9,442 nucleotides of DNA from Fimenecus sp045593645 (GTDB lineage: Bacteria > Bacillota > Clostridia > Oscillospirales > Acutalibacteraceae), in the NCBI GenBank assembly GCA_045593645.1, contig JAZNWZ010000122.1:1-9442 (forward strand). Direction: 5' to 3'. The stretch's first letter is position 1. Each line of letters starts with the position of its first letter. Under the pieces are notes generated by a model. The model searched no databases and was not told the DNA's origin. It saw only the letters and a program-made list of their open reading frames with translations. The translations under genes were made by a program, and so were the position numbers. This document shows, piece by piece, positions 6,567 through 9,442 of this stretch.

Positions 6567-7213
6567 TGACACCAAAAGTAAAGTTTGATTATTCATCATA
6601 CGAAAATCGTAAAATGATGGACAAAATCAGACCTGTTGGTAATCTTTTCTGTAAAACATACTATAAAGTTGAGTTTGAGGGCGTTGAAAATATTGACAGA
6701 AAAGATGGCTTTATTATAGCTCCAAACCACGTTTCTGAATTCGACCCATTATTTATTGCAATGGCATCAAAAAGAAGATTTTTTTATATAGCCAAATATG
6801 AATTGTTTAAAAATCCGATTTTATGCAATGCAATTACATCATTAAATGGTTTTCCCATTGTCCGTGGAAAAGGTGACATGAACGCCATAAATCATGCTAT
6901 TGAGCTTATTCGCCGTGGAGAAACTTTATGTATTTTCCCTGAAGGTACACGCTCACCTGATGGCTCACCAAAAGAAGCAAAATCAGGTGTTGGATACATA
7001 GCACGATATACAGGTGCAGACATTATTCCTACTGCAATTTATATGGAAAACAAAGACAAAAGAGGCTCAAAAGTAATTGTTAAATTTGGCAAAGCTATTG
7101 AGTATTCTTCAATGGGCTTTACTGATAATGGTAAAACAAGTGAAAATAAAAGAGTTGCAAAAAAGGTTATGGATGAAATAAAAATTCTTTGGGAGGAATG
7201 TAAGTGCAGATAA
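6566..7213 (+). CDS. plsC: PlsC-type 1-acylglycerol-3-phosphate acyltransferase
   Basis: The family acylates lysophosphatidic acid at the sn-2 position to give phosphatidic acid, the precursor of membrane phospholipids, at the inner face of the membrane. The 215-residue protein shows the catalytic NHxxxxD box in APNHVSEFDP (52-61; His55, Asp60), the second block FPIVRGKGD (96-104), the substrate-binding FPEGTRS motif (124-130), and a later block ADIIPTAIY (151-159). No strong transmembrane helix stands out, only moderately hydrophobic stretches around 48-66, so it is probably a peripheral membrane enzyme. AGGAG (6553-6557) lies eight bases before the ATG, which shares its first A with the cmk stop. 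The 3' end overlaps the next gene by ten bases. Exact acyl donor and acceptor cannot be read from sequence. Confidence 0.92.
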   Translation: MTPKVKFDYSSYENRKMMDKIRPVGNLFCKTYYKVEFEGVENIDRKDGFIIAPNHVSEFDPLFIAMASKRRFFYIAKYELFKNPILCNAITSLNGFPIVRGKGDMNAINHAIELIRRGETLCIFPEGTRSPDGSPKEAKSGVGYIARYTGADIIPTAIYMENKDKRGSKVIVKFGKAIEYSSMGFTDNGKTSENKRVAKKVMDEIKILWEECKCR

Positions 7214-9210
7214 CTCTTGCAAAATCAGCAGGATTTTGTTTTGGCGTAAATAGAGCTGTAAATATGCTTTACGACCTTGTTGATAAAGGCGTAAATGTTT
7301 GCACATTAGGTCCTATTATTCACAATCCTCAGGTTATTGAAAACCTAGAACAAAAAGGTGTCGATATTATTGATGATATTAAAGATACAATTTTGAATAA
7401 AAAAGTTGTTATCCGTACTCATGGCGTTGAAAAATCAATTCTTGAGTATTGTCAAAACAACAATCTTGATTATATTGATGCTACTTGTCCTTTTGTAAAA
7501 AAAATCCATAAAATTGTAAAAGAAAATTCAAATGATGACTTGCCTGTGCTTATTGCAGGTGATAAAAATCACCCTGAAGTCATTGGTATCAAAAGCTACT
7601 GTAATGGTGAATGTTATGTGTTTAATTCTTTAGAGGATTTAGACGATATCTTTGAAAAGGTAAGTTTTTCAACAGAAAAACCATTTATTGTTGTTTCACA
7701 GACAACTTTTAGCACAAAAGAGTGGAAAAAATGTGTAAAAAAAATAAATTTACTCTATACAAATGCAATAATTTTTGATACAATATGTAGTGCGACCGAA
7801 GAAAGACAAGCTGAGGCTTTGTTGTTATCACAAAAAAATGATATGATGATAATAATCGGAGGCAGAACAAGTTCAAACACAGCAAAACTAAAAAAAGTGT
7901 GTGAACAAAATTGCTTGACTTATTTGATTGAAACTGCAAAAGAACTTTTGGACATAGACTTTTGTGGAATCAACTCAATAGGCGTTACTGCAGGTGCATC
8001 AACACCTGATAGTATAATTAAGGAGGTACTAAAAACCATGTCCGAACTTTTTGAAAATGTAAACACAATTAATAAGGAGGAGACCGAAAGCTGGGAGCAG
8101 ATGCTTGAGGAATCATTAAATAATATGAATTCCGACCAAAACGTTGTCGGAACTGTTGTTGGATTTACTGCTACTGAAATTCAAGTTGAAATTGCTGGCA
8201 GAAAGCAAACAGGCTATGTTTCTTTTGACGATTATAGTGATGACCCATCAGCAAATCCAAAGGCAGAACTTAAAATCGGTGATGAAATTAAGCTTCGCAT
8301 TATGAAGACTAATGATAGTGAAGGCACAATTAAGCTTTCAAAGAAGCTTTATGACCGTGGTGCTATCTGGAGTAGCGTTGAAGCAGATGATACAGTTCGT
8401 GAAGGTAAAGTTACTGGTATTGCTACAAATAAGAGTGGCGCTTCAGTAGGCGTTTATGTTCAAGACGGTGCATTAAAAGTATTCATTCCTGCATCACAAG
8501 CTAAAGTTAGAAAGAACGATTCACTTGAAGACCTTGTAAAGACAACTGTTCAATACAAGATTATTGAAGTAAATAACTTTAAGAGACAAATTATCGGTTC
8601 AATCAGAGTAGTAGCAACTTCTGCTCGTAAAGAAGCTGAAGAAGCATTCTGGGCAAATGCTGCAGAAGGTAATGTATACACAGGTACTGTTAGAAGCCTT
8701 ACAAACTATGGTGCATTTGTTGACCTTGGTGGCGTTGATGGTATGGTACATATTTCTGAACTTTCATGGCAAAGAATTAAGCACCCATCAGCAGTTGTAA
8801 GCGTTGGCGATACAGTTGAGGTTTACATTAAAGAACTTGACAGAGAAAACAAGAAAATTTCTCTTGGCTATAAGAAAGTTGAAGATAATCCTTGGGAAGT
8901 TCTCAAGCGTGATTATCCAGTTGATAGTGAAGTTGATGCTAAGATTGTTAGCCTTACATCTTTTGGTGCTTTTGCTCAAATCATTCCTGGCGTTGATGGT
9001 CTTGTTCACATTTCACAAATTGCTCACAAACACATTGGCACACCTGCAGAAGTTCTTAAGGTTGGTGATGTTGTTAAAGCAAAGATTATGGAAATTGACT
9101 TCGATAAGAAGAGAGTTAGCCTTTCAATCAAAGCTCTTATCGACCCACCTGTAGTTGAAGAAGCACCTGTAGTTGAAGAAGCAGCTGCTGAAGCTCCAGT
9201 TGAAGAATAA
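7204..9210 (+). CDS. Fusion of IspH (HMBPP reductase) and ribosomal protein S1-like protein
   Basis: Residues 1-278 are IspH (LytB), the iron-sulfur enzyme that reduces HMBPP to IPP and DMAPP, the last step of the MEP isoprenoid pathway. The three cluster cysteines are Cys12 (GFCFGV), Cys95 (DATCPF) and Cys195 (DTICSAT). His40, His73, NHPE (122-125) and the SxN-type loop at 223-225 complete the active site. Residues 279-668 hold four S1 (OB-fold) domains at about 313-381, 397-468, 488-557 and 574-643; the last two carry the classic NYGAFVDL/SFGAFAQI and GxVHIS patterns. They bind single-stranded RNA and resemble ribosomal protein S1. An acidic tail with a six-residue repeat ends the protein. 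This IspH-S1 fusion is a recognised clostridial architecture. The GTG start at 7204 has GGGAGGA (7191-7197) six bases upstream and overlaps plsC. A strong internal ribosome site at the junction may also yield the S1 part alone (390 residues). Confidence 0.95.
   Translation: MQITLAKSAGFCFGVNRAVNMLYDLVDKGVNVCTLGPIIHNPQVIENLEQKGVDIIDDIKDTILNKKVVIRTHGVEKSILEYCQNNNLDYIDATCPFVKKIHKIVKENSNDDLPVLIAGDKNHPEVIGIKSYCNGECYVFNSLEDLDDIFEKVSFSTEKPFIVVSQTTFSTKEWKKCVKKINLLYTNAIIFDTICSATEERQAEALLLSQKNDMMIIIGGRTSSNTAKLKKVCEQNCLTYLIETAKELLDIDFCGINSIGVTAGASTPDSIIKEVLKTMSELFENVNTINKEETESWEQMLEESLNNMNSDQNVVGTVVGFTATEIQVEIAGRKQTGYVSFDDYSDDPSANPKAELKIGDEIKLRIMKTNDSEGTIKLSKKLYDRGAIWSSVEADDTVREGKVTGIATNKSGASVGVYVQDGALKVFIPASQAKVRKNDSLEDLVKTTVQYKIIEVNNFKRQIIGSIRVVATSARKEAEEAFWANAAEGNVYTGTVRSLTNYGAFVDLGGVDGMVHISELSWQRIKHPSAVVSVGDTVEVYIKELDRENKKISLGYKKVEDNPWEVLKRDYPVDSEVDAKIVSLTSFGAFAQIIPGVDGLVHISQIAHKHIGTPAEVLKVGDVVKAKIMEIDFDKKRVSLSIKALIDPPVVEEAPVVEEAAAEAPVEE
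8020..8040 (+). promoter_or_regulatory. Internal ribosome binding site and ATG for a separate S1-like protein
   Basis: AAGGAGGT (8020-8027) is fully complementary to the 3' end of 16S rRNA. It stands ten bases before an in-frame ATG (8038-8040), codon 279 of the fusion, exactly where the IspH fold ends. Starting there would give a 390-residue, four-S1-domain protein, close in size to free-standing Bacillus YpfD. The match is the best ribosome site in the window. The spacing is at the long end of the efficient range. Confidence 0.6.
9148..9183 (+). repeat. Perfect 18-bp tandem repeat in the acidic tail of the S1 part
   Basis: CCTGTAGTTGAAGAAGCA occurs twice without mismatch (9148-9165 and 9166-9183), followed by a degenerate third copy to 9207. 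It encodes PVVEEA twice, then AAEAPVEE. The repeat is in frame, so gain or loss of units would change tail length without a frameshift. Confidence 0.9.
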
Positions 9211-9245
9211 TTAATTCGGCATTTAGGCCGTAACAGAAATTTTAC

Positions 9246-9286
9246 AGGTCAGATGATGCTAAGACACCGTCTGACCTATTTTTTTT
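9246..9286 (+). terminator. Intrinsic terminator of the cmk-plsC-ispH operon
   Basis: AGGTCAGATGATG (9246-9258) pairs with CACCGTCTGACCT (9265-9277) around a six-base loop, with one G-T wobble and one mismatch. One A and then eight T residues (9279-9286) follow. It begins 35 bases after the stop of the IspH-S1 gene. The next gene's ribosome site starts directly at the end of the T-run. Confidence 0.92.
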
Positions 9287-9298
9287 GAGGTGAATTTT

Positions 9299-9442
9299 AT
9301 GAAAAAAAGTTTGTCATTGTTATCTGGTGTTACTGCACTTGGTGCAGCAGTAGGTGGCGGGATTTTATATTTAAAGAAAAAGGATATATGTCCTCGTTGT
9401 GAAGTGAAAAAAGCACTTGCAAAAACTAAAATTCATTATACA
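9299..9442 (+). CDS. Hypothetical protein with N-terminal membrane segment and CxxC, 3' end outside window
   Basis: The first 48 codons of a gene are visible, beginning with ATG at 9299 and preceded by GAGGTG (9287-9292) at six bases. The start MKKSLSLLSGVTALGAAVGG is a short basic end followed by a hydrophobic, Gly/Ala-rich stretch (residues about 5-25). It could be a membrane anchor or signal peptide, though no clear cleavage site is visible. Then comes a lysine-rich segment (LKKKD) and the pair CPRC (31-34), which could bind metal or form a disulfide. I do not recognise the family from this fragment. The open frame, good ribosome site and codon use support a real gene. No separate promoter fits between it and the terminator just upstream. 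Confidence 0.72.
   Translation, partial: MKKSLSLLSGVTALGAAVGGGILYLKKKDICPRCEVKKALAKTKIHYT

Noticed and set aside
8013..8018. Perfect TATAAT inside the ispH part as an internal promoter for S1
   Set aside because: No recognisable -35 at 16-19 bases and no extended -10 TG. The predicted start near 8025 would also cut away most of the ribosome site at 8020-8027.
7204..9210. IspH and S1 joined by a sequencing or assembly error
   Set aside because: The join is in frame, clean at the domain border, and matches a known clostridial fusion, so an artefact is unlikely.
9217..9230. Small hairpin CGGC-ATTTAG-GCCG after the S1 stop codon
   Set aside because: Only four base pairs with no T-run. The real terminator is 9246-9286.
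1..9442. Mobile elements, phage genes, toxin-antitoxin pairs, CRISPR arrays or defence genes
   Set aside because: No long terminal inverted repeats, transposase or integrase motifs, or regularly spaced repeats were found. All large frames are core metabolic or regulatory genes apart from the GH18 protein and the partial last gene.

Overview
The window looks like a piece of chromosome from a low-GC anaerobic member of the Clostridia, probably of the Oscillospiraceae/Ruminococcaceae type. The support is the strongly A/T-rich codon choice, the AGGAGG-type ribosome binding sites, and the gene order FAD flavoprotein - cmk - plsC - ispH fused to ribosomal protein S1, which is characteristic of Clostridia. 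This assignment is from memory of families and synteny, not from a search. No mobile element, CRISPR array, rRNA or tRNA gene was seen, and no gap between genes exceeds about 110 bases.

Left part (1-2501). A 5'-truncated glycoside hydrolase family 18 (chitinase-like) gene runs rightward and meets a leftward acetate kinase gene (ackA). A compact hairpin with A- and T-tracts on both sides can terminate both. To the right of ackA is a 108-bp divergent intergenic region holding two well-formed sigma-A-type promoters whose -10 boxes overlap, one firing left into ackA and one right into tmcAL.

Middle and right part (2502-9210). tmcAL encodes the acetate-dependent tRNA(Met) cytidine acetate ligase. 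After a short gap with an inverted repeat and a weak promoter comes a tightly packed rightward operon: a MurR/RpiR-type regulator, an HI0933/BaiN-type flavoprotein, CMP kinase (cmk), a PlsC-type acyltransferase and an IspH-S1 fusion. Adjacent genes overlap by 8, 1 and 10 bases, or are 19 bases apart, so they are almost certainly co-transcribed and partly translationally coupled. The operon joins nucleotide supply (CMP/dCMP phosphorylation), phospholipid acylation, isoprenoid precursor synthesis and translation. cmk beside an S1 gene is an old bacterial pairing, also seen as cmk-rpsA in E. coli. A strong terminator follows at 9246-9286, and a new gene with an N-terminal membrane segment starts 13 bases later and leaves the window.

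Most of the window is ordinary core genome, and I do not see a new defence or mobile system. The most interesting signal lies inside the IspH-S1 gene. At the exact domain junction there is a perfect AAGGAGGT followed by an in-frame ATG, and lysine codon use switches from almost all AAA to mostly AAG. This suggests that a free S1-like protein is also made from within the fused gene. Second in interest are the overlapping divergent promoters between two enzymes that both consume acetate and ATP.
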